Counted from the stretch's first letter, positions 15,246 through 24,468 are shown. The stretch: 33,153 bases of DNA from Phycisphaerales bacterium (GCA_014379385.1 JACMLW010000201.1:1-33153), one strand, 5' to 3'. Numbers and translations are program-made. The notes: generated by a model from the sequence alone, not told the origin.

Positions 15246-16220
15246 TCACTCACTGATGAAAATAATCCGGCTTCCGAGTCGGTCGATCCGAAACTCGAGC
15301 TCGCGCGGCCGCCCGAGTGCCTCGCGAATGGCCTCATGCTTCTCAGGCGGCGCCAGCAGGAACACGAACCCGCCGCCCCCCGCACCGAGCAGCTTGCCGC
15401 CCTGAGCGCCGGCCTTGCGGGCCGCGTCGTACCACTCGTCAACCTTCGCATCGCTGATGCCGAACCCGAGCGAACGCTTGAGCTCCCACCCGCAGTGCAG
15501 GAGCCGTGCGAACTCGTCGATGTTCCCGCGCCCCGAGATGACCGCCCGCATCTCGCTCGCAAGATCCCGCATCTCGCGCAGCACCCGCATCTTGTCGGCC
15601 GTGCCCTCGCTCTGCTTCTTTAGGATGCCATCGGCGTCCCTTCTCTGCTCGGTGTAGAGCACGATCGCCCGCCGCTCGAGCTCCGCAAGCGATTCCGCGG
15701 CGCACGGCACCGGCTGCACATCCACTGATTCGTCCGGATTGAACCTGATGTAGTTCAAGCCGCCGAACGCGGCGGCGTACTGATCCTGCTTCCCGATCGG
15801 CTTGGCGAGATGCTCGATCTCGATCCGGCACGCCTCGCGCGCGAGCTGGTGCGGGCTTGTGACCCGTCCCTTGAGAGCGTACATGGCGTTGAGCAGGCCG
15901 ACGGTCAGCGTGCTGCTCGACCCCATTCCGGTTCCTGCCGGCACGTCGCCGATCGTCACGATCTCCATATGGGGGCCGAGGCCCGTCATCTTCAGGGCCT
16001 CGCGCACGATCGTGTGCTGCACCTGCTCGGCGGTGTCGGCGATCTCGGTCTTGGTGTACGACACCCGCACCGAAGGCTCGAAGCGCCGGGTCACGGTGAC
16101 ATACATGTGCTTCTGCACAGCCACACTCAGCACCGCGCCGCATTCGGCCCGGTAAAACGCTGGCAAGTCCGTTCCGCCGCCCGCAAAACTGACCCGGTAC
16201 GGCGTCTGTGAAATGATCAA
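15246..16220 (-). CDS. hddA: D-glycero-D-manno-heptose 7-phosphate kinase (GHMP family)
   Basis: 324 residues. Phosphorylates heptose 7-phosphate at C1 for the GDP-heptose route. N-terminal TPYRVSFAGGGTDLPAFY (about 6-23) is the family hallmark; the ATP-binding loop PAGTGMGSSSTL lies at about 94-105; EHLAKPIGKQDQYAAAFGG follows; the C-terminal GHMP motif GGKLLGAGGGGFVF is intact. The kinase is separate from any nucleotidyltransferase, unlike bifunctional HldE of the ADP route. The start is a TTG sharing TTGA with the upstream stop; GGAGGAG 7 bases before it and the conserved sequence beginning immediately after make this start convincing. Confidence 0.93.
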   Translation of the reverse strand: MIISQTPYRVSFAGGGTDLPAFYRAECGAVLSVAVQKHMYVTVTRRFEPSVRVSYTKTEIADTAEQVQHTIVREALKMTGLGPHMEIVTIGDVPAGTGMGSSSTLTVGLLNAMYALKGRVTSPHQLAREACRIEIEHLAKPIGKQDQYAAAFGGLNYIRFNPDESVDVQPVPCAAESLAELERRAIVLYTEQRRDADGILKKQSEGTADKMRVLREMRDLASEMRAVISGRGNIDEFARLLHCGWELKRSLGFGISDAKVDEWYDAARKAGAQGGKLLGAGGGGFVFLLAPPEKHEAIREALGRPRELEFRIDRLGSRIIFISE

Positions 16221-17485
16221 GCGTGCTCTCCTCCGATGACCGCGCCGCTCCGCTCCCGCTCACCGCTATCCACCGTCGCGAGCCGCTTCTTGAAGAGCCG
16301 CATCAGCGGCCGCAGGCTCGTAGCGATCTCGAACTTCTCGCGGACGTACTCGGCGCCGCTGCGCCCGAGCCGCGCCGCAAGCCCGCGATCCTTGAGCAGC
16401 CGGTCCAGCGCGTCCGCCAACTCGCCGACATTGTTGGGCTCGACCAGCAGCCCAGTCTTCTGGTCGATAACCAGATCCGGGATGCCGACCAGATTGGTTG
16501 AGACCGCCGGGAGCCCGCACGCCATCGCTTCCATCAACATCTGGGGCAAGCCGTCCACATCGTCGTCCTTGGCCCACACACACGCGAGCGTATAGATGTC
16601 TCCCGATCGCATGAACTCGGGCAGCTCCTCCTGGGTCAGGGCTCTCCCTGTGAGGCTCACACGGTTGCCAAGATCGAGCCGCGCGACCTGCTCGCGAAGC
16701 TCGGACTCCAGAGGACCATTGCCGCCGATCACGCAGTCGAACTCGACGCCGCGTTCTTCCAGTATCTTGCAGGCATCGATGAGGTAGGCGAACCCCTTCT
16801 TCTCGACGAGGCGTCCGGATGACAAAATCCGAGGCCGCTCCCCCCGCCGATGCCCCTCGGCCGCCGGCGTGAAGTGCGTCACATTGATCCCGCAGTACAC
16901 GATGTGGAGCTGCTCGTCGCGGGCCCCGAGTCTCTTGAACAGGTCCCTGTGGAAGTTGGAGATGCACACGATGAAGTCAGCTCGCCGGACTTTGTCCTTC
17001 AGTGCGACCCGCTCGCGGAAGAGGTCCGCCGCGTGCCCGGTAAAGCTGAACGTCTTGCCCAGCAGCCACGCCCCGTAGAACCCCACCGTGCCACCCGAGT
17101 GAATCCACTGCGAGTGGATGTGGCTGACGTTCTCGCGCCGCAACCCGCGCGCCCAGTGACACGCGACCACGAAGTGCCCCAGCACCACAGCCCGGTTTCG
17201 CAACGACTCCCGCTCGCCAAAGATCGCGTTCGCCAGCGCCGCGAAGAAGCGGCGCCTGAAAAGCAGCGGCGCCACGAGCAACGATGCGACCGCCCCGACA
17301 ATCGGCAGCGGATACAGAACCCGGGTTCTCTTGTCCAGTTCGAGCGCCCACGGCGACGAAAAAAACTTCTGGTTCGATGCCCGCAGCGAATGGAGCACGA
17401 AGGGAATCCCCTCCTGCCTCACAATGCTCAGTTCGTTCGCCACCCACGCGCTGGCGATACCGGTTGGAGTGATGTAGTGGATCAT
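16217..17485 (-). CDS. Glycosyltransferase family 4 (GT-B fold)
   Basis: 422 residues. Two Rossmann-like halves: the N-terminal one begins IHYITPTGIASAWVANELSIV, with HIHSQWIHSGGT and SFTGHAADLF typical of colanic-acid-type GT4 enzymes. The C-terminal donor half has ILSSGRLVEKKGFAYLIDA, CVIGGNGPL, LPEFMRSGDI and the E-x7-E region in LMEAMACGLPAVSTN. I place the start at the ATG at 17485, 37 bases after the upstream stop. A TTG at 17536 would add 17 residues and overlap the neighbour by 14 bases, but they do not look like part of the fold. It ends sharing TTGA with hddA. The link to the heptose kinase suggests, without proof, a heptosyltransferase. Confidence 0.9.
   Translation of the reverse strand: MIHYITPTGIASAWVANELSIVRQEGIPFVLHSLRASNQKFFSSPWALELDKRTRVLYPLPIVGAVASLLVAPLLFRRRFFAALANAIFGERESLRNRAVVLGHFVVACHWARGLRRENVSHIHSQWIHSGGTVGFYGAWLLGKTFSFTGHAADLFRERVALKDKVRRADFIVCISNFHRDLFKRLGARDEQLHIVYCGINVTHFTPAAEGHRRGERPRILSSGRLVEKKGFAYLIDACKILEERGVEFDCVIGGNGPLESELREQVARLDLGNRVSLTGRALTQEELPEFMRSGDIYTLACVWAKDDDVDGLPQMLMEAMACGLPAVSTNLVGIPDLVIDQKTGLLVEPNNVGELADALDRLLKDRGLAARLGRSGAEYVREKFEIATSLRPLMRLFKKRLATVDSGERERSGAVIGGEHA
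16228..16234 (-). promoter_or_regulatory. Near-perfect ribosome binding site for a TTG start
   Basis: The minus strand reads GGAGGAG, 7 bases before the TTG at 16220, inside the 3' end of the GT4 gene. It decides the start of the heptose kinase and shows that coupled TTG starts are really used in this locus. Confidence 0.75.
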
Positions 17486-17522
17486 GGCTCTCGCGCGACA
17501 GAAACTTGTATCGCGCAGTCGC

Positions 17523-18524
17523 TCATTTATACTCAATCAACCCGCGACGGCTACCAAATGCTCTTTGAATGAAGCAACGCGCGGCTCCCTGAGCCTCCGG
17601 AACCTTTCCCAGCATGCAGTACAAGGCATAAAGCCGTGCGTCGGTTGAAGATACGCCTTGTCTACGCTTGCCCAGCCACACTCGGATCGCCACAAGTAGG
17701 TACGTCCCCAACACGGCGCCGCTCCCGAGCCACGCTGGCCAGTACACCCACCCCGCAACGAGCCCGATGATAAAGAGCAAGGGAGCGGCGGCGCCCCACA
17801 CCATGCTCCTCGCAAGCATCCTCGCGCTGCGCTTACCCCCGAGCACGCCGTGTAGGATCACTCCTTCCGCGGCGGCGTGCCCTCCTCGAGACGCTCGCTT
17901 CCACCATTGCCCAAACCTGGTCATCGCGGAATCGTGCCACGCCATCTCAAGCGGAACTCGCTTGACTTTCCAGCCCTTCGCTCGAAGCCGGACGCACAAC
18001 TCAGGCTCTTCGCCAGCGATGAGGCGATCATTGAATCCGCCAACAGACTCGAACGCGCTTCGCCGAGCCATGAATATGCCGCCGCACGCTTCGACAACTC
18101 CCAAGGGCGCATCCCATTCAAGGTCGCACAGGCGATTGTAGATTGACGCCTGAGGATGCCTCTCCCGCAATCGCCCGCAAGCAACCCCCACGCCCACGTC
18201 CGAATCAAGCTCACGGGCCGCGCCCGGGAGCCAGCCAGACGTCAGCTCACAATCCCCATCGACAAACTGAACATACTCGACGCCCGGACGCATCTCTACG
18301 ACTCTCGCAAACCCGGTATTGCGCGCCCTCGCGGCCGTGAATGGAATCGACATGTCCAGTTCGACCACCTCAATGCCCTGATCGTTCGCGTACCTGACAC
18401 TTGCGTCGGTCGAGCCCGAATCGACGTACACCACCAGGTCGCTGCGCCCGGCGACCGACGACACGCATCGCTTGAGACGCTCCCCCTCATTCCGCCCGAT
18501 GATGACCACCGCTATGTCGCCCAT
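17523..18524 (-). CDS. Glycosyltransferase family 2 with C-terminal membrane segments
   Basis: 333 residues. GT-A domain: IAVVIIGRNEGERLKRCV at the N-terminus, VVYVDSGSTDAS near 31-42, a PFTAARARNTGF motif (about 61-72), and DGD at 89-91. A GGFNDRLIAGEEPELCVRLR segment supplies the ED motif expected for the catalytic base. Two hydrophobic segments at about 245-285 anchor it to the membrane. It starts immediately after the stop of the preceding GT2 gene (no gap) and is followed 37 bases later by the GT4 gene. Specificity unknown. Confidence 0.88.
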   Translation of the reverse strand: MGDIAVVIIGRNEGERLKRCVSSVAGRSDLVVYVDSGSTDASVRYANDQGIEVVELDMSIPFTAARARNTGFARVVEMRPGVEYVQFVDGDCELTSGWLPGAARELDSDVGVGVACGRLRERHPQASIYNRLCDLEWDAPLGVVEACGGIFMARRSAFESVGGFNDRLIAGEEPELCVRLRAKGWKVKRVPLEMAWHDSAMTRFGQWWKRASRGGHAAAEGVILHGVLGGKRSARMLARSMVWGAAAPLLFIIGLVAGWVYWPAWLGSGAVLGTYLLVAIRVWLGKRRQGVSSTDARLYALYCMLGKVPEAQGAARCFIQRAFGSRRGLIEYK

Positions 18525-19571
18525 CTATCGCTTTGCCTGACGCCCCCACCAATCACGCCCCGCGACCGACCATAGATCCCCAAGGACCAGGTCGCTCGCG
18601 AACCGCCGTGGCAGTTGTACGGGCCGTCCACACTTTCCCGCGGAACGAACGAAACTCCGTGCCACCAGCGTTCCCCTTCCCACGAGCCAGAGAAAGTCCG
18701 CGAGCAGCATCCCACCCGTCCCGTAATGGTCGCGAAAGAATCGGCGCCGAGAGTCAAACCAATACCGCGCTCTCCGGCGCGTCCGCTCCCCTATCCCCGT
18801 CGCGCTCCCCTCGAGATGCACAACCTTCGCGCCCGGCTCACACCATACCTCCCACCCAGCCGCCCGCACCCGTTTGCACAGATCCACTTCCTCGAAGTAA
18901 AGGAAGTATTCCTCATTCCACCCGCCCACGCTCCTGATCACCGCCTCGCGCGCCATCAGGCTCGCACCCGATACCCAGTCACACTGGTGCGCCACCGAGC
19001 GTTCATTCCCGTCGCCCCTCACCCCCAGCCACCGATCGAGCACGCCCAGCTGCGCCCCGTTCGCCATTTCAACCGCCGGCGATGGAAATCGATGCGCCGC
19101 GGCCTGCTCGATCCCCTCACTATCCACTAGCCCGCTCCCCACAACACCCACGCGGCTGTGTTGGCGAAGGAATCGAACTAGCTCCGCCGCCACCCCGCTT
19201 CGCACCAACGTATCTGGATTCAAATACCACACCGCCTCCGCCGACCACCCTTCCTCCTCTTCCCATTGCCGGAGCACCCTTGTGCCAACGTTGTTCCCGT
19301 ACGCGAATCCCCCGTTTCGCTCCGCTCCATGCACCCGCACCCAATCGCCGCACCCGTGCTCACGAACCGCGTGTTGCAGCCTGTCGAGCGATCCATCCCC
19401 CGACGCGTTATCCACCACCACGGCTCGCACATCAACCCGTTCGCCGTCGCGCGCGATAACCCGTTCCCCAACCAACGACGCTATGCAATCCGACACCATC
19501 CCCGCTGTTCGGTAGTTGACAATCACAACCCCCAGCACCCCACGTCCCTTTTCCCCCGCCGTCCCGCTCAC
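18525..19571 (-). CDS. Glycosyltransferase family 2 (WbbL/rhamnosyltransferase-like)
   Basis: 348 residues. GVVIVNYRTAGMVSDCIASL (about 14-33), VVVDNASGDGS near 51-61, NGGFAYGNNVGTRV near 86-99 and LNPDT at 117-121 are the hallmarks of the WbbL-like group of GT2 enzymes, which often transfer deoxyhexoses. A C-terminal hydrophobic patch (FLWLVGRG) is present. The GTG at 19571 overlaps the polymerase stop by four bases and leaves a short lead before the first strand; the frame stays open further upstream only because it runs inside the polymerase gene. The protein is unusually rich in Gly, Arg and Cys for its family. Confidence 0.85.
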   Translation of the reverse strand: MSGTAGEKGRGVLGVVIVNYRTAGMVSDCIASLVGERVIARDGERVDVRAVVVDNASGDGSLDRLQHAVREHGCGDWVRVHGAERNGGFAYGNNVGTRVLRQWEEEEGWSAEAVWYLNPDTLVRSGVAAELVRFLRQHSRVGVVGSGLVDSEGIEQAAAHRFPSPAVEMANGAQLGVLDRWLGVRGDGNERSVAHQCDWVSGASLMAREAVIRSVGGWNEEYFLYFEEVDLCKRVRAAGWEVWCEPGAKVVHLEGSATGIGERTRRRARYWFDSRRRFFRDHYGTGGMLLADFLWLVGRGTLVARSFVRSAGKCGRPVQLPRRFASDLVLGDLWSVAGRDWWGRQAKR

Positions 19572-20911
19572 GCCACCCTCATCCCTGAGCCCGCCCCAGC
19601 AGAACGGACCCGCTTCAACATCATCCCCGCATTCGCAACCCCCCCCGCCGCCACCATGAACACCGGATTCGCCATCGCATTCATCAGACAGTCGATCCCA
19701 TACATGCCCATCAGCACCGCCAAACCCGTCGCCGCCACAATGCCCCCGTGTCGCTCCCACCCGCGCGGCAGCCGCATGACCACCACCGCACCAGGCGCCA
19801 AGAGGCCCCCCATCAACGCCGCCAGCCCAATCACCCCGTGTTCGCCAAACGCGATCACCCAGAAGCCATCTGTAACCGCCGCGTCATTCCCTTCCTCGTC
19901 GAGCACGCGGCTGCGCCCCCACCCGCCCCATCCCAGAATCGGACGATCTCTCGCTCGGTCCAGCAGCAGCTCTTCATTCTCCAGGCGGAACTTGAACGAC
20001 CCCGAGTGACTCTCGCTCACCAGCCTCGCGGCCTCAATTACTCCTTCGCCATGCCAGACGCCCATCGTTCGTACACCTATATACACCAGCGGCACCAGCA
20101 GGAGCGCCGCCAGCACCGCCCTGGTCTTCATCGTCCGCGACACAATCAATCCGCCTATCGCCCCCACCAGCAGCGCCAGCGCCCCCACACTCTTCACGAG
20201 CACGGCAATCATCACAAGCGATGCCGCGACCCAAGACGCCGGCACGCGCATCACTTCAAGCCACAACTTCGTCCTCCACCCCCACATCGCCAGCATGGCG
20301 CCCATGCACATCCACATCCCGACCGCGAGCCCGTGCTGCATGAACACCGTCGGCCGAAAGCCCCCCAGCCGCTTGCTCTGCACAAACTGATGGACGTGAT
20401 ATCCATAGACCCAGCGATGCAGCTGCGGGCTCAGTCGAACTTCAATCAGACAAAGCGGCAGATAACACAGCGCCCCAATAACAATCGCCAGCGCCGCCTC
20501 GCGCATCGCCTCCCAGTCCGAGAGATACAGCCGCCCCAGGAAATAAGGTATCCCCCACGTGCATACCTGCCCGACCGCCGACGACACCCCATCATGAAGC
20601 CCAAGCCCGTTCGAGAGCGACGTGGCGACCGGGACCACGCACCAGGTCACCATCGGCAGGTCGATAAGCCGCAGTCGAAACGCCGCCAACCGCCCGCCAT
20701 CGAAGATCGCAGCGCCCAGCACCGCGGCGATCGACGTCGCGCTCACCTTCGTGTAGTCCGGAAGCCCCGGCAGTGAATACCCCGCCATCGGCAGAAACAA
20801 CCAGGCCCCCACAAACGCCGCGAGCACCGCCCGTCGCGCCGGCAGCACTGTGAACATCACCAGCACCGCCGGGATCCAGCCGAACATCACGAGTGGAACC
20901 AGCGGGGTCAC
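19568..20911 (-). CDS. O-antigen ligase/polymerase-like integral membrane protein (Wzy/WaaL superfamily)
   Basis: 447 residues with about 10-11 membrane segments. The long periplasmic loop of the superfamily is recognisable in the C-terminal third: ERLENEELLLDRARDRPILGWG-type sequence (seen here as RLENEELLLDRA and PILGWGGWG), then TDGFWVIAFGEHGVIGL. With the adjacent flippase it most likely polymerises repeat units at the periplasmic face of the inner membrane; a ligase role is the alternative. The GTG at 20911 overlaps the flippase stop by four bases. An in-frame upstream extension of 37 residues is rejected as flippase read-through. Confidence 0.82.
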   Translation of the reverse strand: MTPLVPLVMFGWIPAVLVMFTVLPARRAVLAAFVGAWLFLPMAGYSLPGLPDYTKVSATSIAAVLGAAIFDGGRLAAFRLRLIDLPMVTWCVVPVATSLSNGLGLHDGVSSAVGQVCTWGIPYFLGRLYLSDWEAMREAALAIVIGALCYLPLCLIEVRLSPQLHRWVYGYHVHQFVQSKRLGGFRPTVFMQHGLAVGMWMCMGAMLAMWGWRTKLWLEVMRVPASWVAASLVMIAVLVKSVGALALLVGAIGGLIVSRTMKTRAVLAALLLVPLVYIGVRTMGVWHGEGVIEAARLVSESHSGSFKFRLENEELLLDRARDRPILGWGGWGRSRVLDEEGNDAAVTDGFWVIAFGEHGVIGLAALMGGLLAPGAVVVMRLPRGWERHGGIVAATGLAVLMGMYGIDCLMNAMANPVFMVAAGGVANAGMMLKRVRSAGAGSGMRVA

Positions 20912-22428
20912 GCCACTCCCGGTGCGGATGATGCCCCGCTCAAGCCCGACACACGCTTCCCCCTCAGCGCCCCCCTCACCTTCCAAGCGCTCCATGCCCC
21001 AACGGGCAGCAGAACCGCGCACGCGGTAATCAACAACGTCTCCAATCGAGGCGTGTCCGCGAGGCGCACCTGACCAACCCGCGGCGCCATCGCTGTCGCC
21101 ACACCCAGCAACAAGGCAAGCCCCGTGTACCCCGCATCCTGGCGAATCACGTGAACGTCATGCTGGCGGAGCGCCGCCTGCAGCGAGAGATACCCGGCAA
21201 CCGCCCCCGCACCCATCCCGCCAATAAACCCCGGCAGCCCCCATGCAATGTAGCCCGCCGCCGCACAGCCCCCCGTCACCAGCAGCTTGACCAGCCCGCT
21301 GGTCGCGAGCGACCGCGAGCTCCCCGCCGCCAGCACCGCCCGGTCGGCAGACGACTGCAGCAACGTAAACCATGTCGGAATCGCAAGCAGCTGCGCGATC
21401 CACCCCGCAGCCTCGTACCGATCGTCATAAAGATATCCAAACAGCACCGGCGCCCCTGCTATGACGGCAAGCAGCGCCGCCAGGCTCACCGGAAGAACGA
21501 TCTCCCTCGCTCGCCACACGCTCCGGCCGAGACGCCGCGGATCATCACGAACATGCGACGCTAGCACCGGAAACAGGACCGTGTGGGCAAGCCGCTGGCA
21601 CACCGCCACCGGCACCATCAGCGCCGTCAGCGCCACGCTGTACACACCCAGCTCCGACAACGACAGCAACCTGCCGAGCAGCAATCGATCCATCTGGCCC
21701 GCCACGAACGCGATCAGCGTGCTGACAAAGATCCATTTCCCGAACGACACCAGCCGCCTCGCGCTCTCCGGATCCCAGCCGAAGCCCACCCGATACCCCG
21801 GAACCAGCCGGTGGCTGATGAGCAGCGTCGTGAGGCCCGCCACGTACCACCCGATCACCAGCGTCCACACCGATTTCCAGTAAAACGCCAGCCCGATCAT
21901 CACCGCGGCACTCACCACCTGCGTGGCAAGCTCACGCAGCGTCGCTCGCCCAAGATCGAGCCGCCGCCCGAGCGTGAATAATGATGTCGAGTTGAATCCC
22001 GCGATCACCGCCACAAAGCCGCACGCCGGTAGCAGCCGAAGCAGCATCGGCTGCTCGTACACCGCCGCGGCAGGCCACGCGAGCACGCAAGCCCCCAGGA
22101 ACAGCCCAACCCCACGTATGACCTGAATCGTCCAAGCAGTATTCAGGAACTCGGGAGACTCTCCCATCTCATCCCGAATAATGCTCGGGCCAATCCCGAT
22201 GTCAGAGAACATCTTCAGGCCCTGGGTCACAACACGCACGAGCGCCATGAGTCCAAAGGCTGTTGGGTTCAGAAGGTACGCAAGAACAAGATTGCTGCCG
22301 AACGCCACCACTTGACCCGCGCCGAATCCTAGAAACGTCCACCACGATCCGCGCAGCGCCAATCCACGCATGGTGGTGGGCGCGACCCGGAGCCTTCGCA
22401 CAACCAACTGTAATGAACTCACAACCAT
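20908..22428 (-). CDS. Oligosaccharide flippase (Wzx/PST family)
   Basis: 506 residues, about 12-14 membrane segments. The N-terminus (ALRGSWWTFLGFGAGQVVAFGSNLVLAYLL) and LNPTAFGLMALVRVV followed by DIGIGPSIIRDE are characteristic of the polysaccharide transport family that flips undecaprenyl-linked repeat units. ATG at 22428 follows a 69-base gap after the methyltransferase; an internal ATG 19 residues in is an alternative start just before the conserved region. Its stop overlaps the polymerase start, so flippase and polymerase are translationally coupled. Confidence 0.92.
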   Translation of the reverse strand: MVVSSLQLVVRRLRVAPTTMRGLALRGSWWTFLGFGAGQVVAFGSNLVLAYLLNPTAFGLMALVRVVTQGLKMFSDIGIGPSIIRDEMGESPEFLNTAWTIQVIRGVGLFLGACVLAWPAAAVYEQPMLLRLLPACGFVAVIAGFNSTSLFTLGRRLDLGRATLRELATQVVSAAVMIGLAFYWKSVWTLVIGWYVAGLTTLLISHRLVPGYRVGFGWDPESARRLVSFGKWIFVSTLIAFVAGQMDRLLLGRLLSLSELGVYSVALTALMVPVAVCQRLAHTVLFPVLASHVRDDPRRLGRSVWRAREIVLPVSLAALLAVIAGAPVLFGYLYDDRYEAAGWIAQLLAIPTWFTLLQSSADRAVLAAGSSRSLATSGLVKLLVTGGCAAAGYIAWGLPGFIGGMGAGAVAGYLSLQAALRQHDVHVIRQDAGYTGLALLLGVATAMAPRVGQVRLADTPRLETLLITACAVLLPVGAWSAWKVRGALRGKRVSGLSGASSAPGVA

Positions 22429-22497
22429 CTCAAATACAAAGCACGAGCCCCTAGGCGGTCATGCGATCCAGACCGGCACACCTCGCCACGCCCCCCG

Positions 22498-23355
22498 TCA
22501 CTGTTGATTCGGTACTCCAACAAAGTCTCTCACACGGCGCCCGGATCGAAGCACCGCGGCCGCGTCCATGAGACGCCAGCGAAACAAGCCCCGTCTCACT
22601 GCCAATATACGATAGTCAATACTATCGAAGATTTTTTTGATCGGCGACCCCGCTGTAGTAGGATCCCCATAATGCTCAAACACCACCGCGCGGGGTCGAT
22701 GGACGGAGAGAACCGGCGCAAGCGAACGCAGCACCGCTTCCTCATGTCCCTCGACATCGATCTTAATGAGATTCACAGTCCTAAGACCGATCCGCTCCAG
22801 CAGTTGGGGGGCCGTAAACAAGCTTACCTGCACAGTCCGTGCGCTCTGCGTCGATTCGTCGCGAGCAACGAGGTGGCTCCTTCCGGAGTTGTTGGAAAGT
22901 TCCAAGACACCCACGCCCGAGTGATCGCTTATCGCGGCCTGCACCGCCTCGCCCCGATCCCCAAAGCACCGGAGGTTCTCCCGAAGCAACTCGAACACCG
23001 CGGGCTGTGGCTCGACAGACACAACCCGGCACGTTTCGTCATGCTTCAACAACGCACAACTGACATAGCCCACATTCGCACCGATGTCCAGGATCCGATC
23101 CCCCGGCTTCATAAACCGCTGAAGCACCTCAACGACGTCGTGACTCAGAGCACGACCGGTGTAGTAGACATGTCGGCCGACCAGATCATTGGGATCGAGC
23201 CACAGCCAAAATCCGGCGCCGGTCCTCAATCGCTGCCGAGTGCCCTCAAACCTCAGGCGGCGCACAAAGCCACGGTCAATTACTCTCCCTTGACCTCCAA
23301 GGAATGGATAGCAGTGCATCACAACGCGTATTGCTCTTTGCACGCTCGATGACAT
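22498..23355 (-). CDS. FkbM-family methyltransferase
   Basis: 285 residues. SAM-binding motif ILDIGANVGYVSCALL at about 88-103, acidic VSVEPQPAVFELLREN (about 114-129), and NLIKIDVEGHEEAVL (about 198-212), all hallmarks of FkbM-type O-methyltransferases often found in polysaccharide clusters. It probably methylates a sugar hydroxyl on a precursor or repeat unit. ATG at 23355 lies 6 bases after the upstream GT2 stop. Base composition is less GC-rich than the heptose region. Near the 3' end a codon run encoding KKIFDS contains seven consecutive A residues next to a strong inverted repeat. Confidence 0.9.
   Translation of the reverse strand: MSSSVQRAIRVVMHCYPFLGGQGRVIDRGFVRRLRFEGTRQRLRTGAGFWLWLDPNDLVGRHVYYTGRALSHDVVEVLQRFMKPGDRILDIGANVGYVSCALLKHDETCRVVSVEPQPAVFELLRENLRCFGDRGEAVQAAISDHSGVGVLELSNNSGRSHLVARDESTQSARTVQVSLFTAPQLLERIGLRTVNLIKIDVEGHEEAVLRSLAPVLSVHRPRAVVFEHYGDPTTAGSPIKKIFDSIDYRILAVRRGLFRWRLMDAAAVLRSGRRVRDFVGVPNQQ
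22610..22638 (+). terminator. Terminator-like hairpin on the plus strand, inside the FkbM gene
   Basis: Perfect 7-base arms CGATAGT (22610-22616) and ACTATCG (22621-22627) with a 4-base loop are followed after four bases by seven T residues (22632-22638) on the plus strand. This is the geometry of an intrinsic terminator, although the stem is AT-rich. It faces against the coding direction, so it could stop antisense transcription through the polysaccharide block, or it could be chance within coding sequence. On the coding strand the same tract is an A7 run. Confidence 0.35.
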
Positions 23356-23361
23356 GAGCCC

Positions 23362-24438
23362 TCAAATCTGAGTAGTGCGCGTGGTTTCCCACATCCCATC
23401 GATCTCGAGCCGCCGCAAGCGGCGATTGGCCGCCACGTTTACAAACACATCAACGATGACACCGACGATCGTCGAAGGCACCGCGAGGAGCCTCCGCTTT
23501 CCGCTTAGATAGCGAAGATACCGCACCCGTCGCCACACGACGCCCTTGGGCATCACCCATCGCCCTCGGCGCTGCACCTCGTCCCGAATCAAGTCGCGGA
23601 ACCACCCCGGATTCTCACGCGAACGCACGCGAATGATCTCGCCGGCGTCCCGCTCCGCGGTTACATTTGCCCAGAGGAAACTCCAGAGCATCGCGTTCAT
23701 GCCGCGAGTAACCGCCTGCCGCCGAAGCACGCGAAACACCTTCGGAGCACTCGTGTACGCCTCGAACACGACACTCGCATCCGGCGCGTGAACGACCCGC
23801 TCGTACTGCTCGCTCGAACGGCACAGATCGGTCAGGATCAGGCCGTTCAAAAAGGCGTCCTCGCCGATCATCCCGTCGGGGAACCAGATGCGCCGGAGCA
23901 CCGGCCCGCGCGCGCAGTAAAAACAACCGGCGAACCCGTAGGGCCGCGCCCGATTCAACTCGCCCAGTCGCAACGAAATCCGGTCGCGCAGAGACTTGCG
24001 TTCCTTGAAGGCGATATGTTTGATCGCCCGCGGTGTAGACAGAAACGCCGATGGGGCGCCGTGCAGCGTTGCAAGCATGCTCACCATGGTATTCGGGTGC
24101 TCGACGCGGATATCGCCGTCAGACATGATCAGGTAGTCAGCGTTCTGATCAGCAATACTATGGACACACTCGTTCCACGCGTTCGTCTTTCCACCTTTCT
24201 TGATCTCAACAACTCTAAATGTAACGTGGATAGGCCACGCCCTCGTTGCCATCTCGTTCATCGCCCGCTGAGCCACAGCAACCGTGTCATCCTTGCATCC
24301 GTTGGGCACGCACACAAGCTCGATGCTACGAAGCCAGACCGGCGGTGATTGAAACAGAGTCTGCGACGTAATTGAGTGAATTGTCCTTCCAATAGACAGT
24401 TCCTCGTTATACGCGAGAATGCCAATGGTCAGTTTCAT
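23362..24438 (-). CDS. Glycosyltransferase family 2
   Basis: 358 residues. GT-A motifs: TIGILAYNEELSIGRTI at the N-terminus, VCVPNGCKDDT near 42-52, KKGGKTNAWNEC near 80-91, DGD at 107-109, and GEDAFLNGLIL supplying the ED pair. A hydrophobic segment near the C-terminus (LLAVPSTIVGVIVDVFVNVAA) suggests membrane association. ATG at 24438 lies 30 bases after the stop of the large beta-helix protein. It is the first glycosyltransferase of the block in transcription order. Donor unknown. Confidence 0.87.
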   Translation of the reverse strand: MKLTIGILAYNEELSIGRTIHSITSQTLFQSPPVWLRSIELVCVPNGCKDDTVAVAQRAMNEMATRAWPIHVTFRVVEIKKGGKTNAWNECVHSIADQNADYLIMSDGDIRVEHPNTMVSMLATLHGAPSAFLSTPRAIKHIAFKERKSLRDRISLRLGELNRARPYGFAGCFYCARGPVLRRIWFPDGMIGEDAFLNGLILTDLCRSSEQYERVVHAPDASVVFEAYTSAPKVFRVLRRQAVTRGMNAMLWSFLWANVTAERDAGEIIRVRSRENPGWFRDLIRDEVQRRGRWVMPKGVVWRRVRYLRYLSGKRRLLAVPSTIVGVIVDVFVNVAANRRLRRLEIDGMWETTRTTQI

Positions 24439-24468
24439 GTTCTGTGCTCGCCCCCGGGCAGCAGGTCG

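Noticed and set aside
19748-20776. Long plus-strand open frame of 342 codons opposite the polymerase
   Set aside because: The translation is dominated by His, Arg, Pro and Gln without any domain-like pattern, as expected for the complement of a GC-rich gene; the minus-strand membrane protein is convincing.
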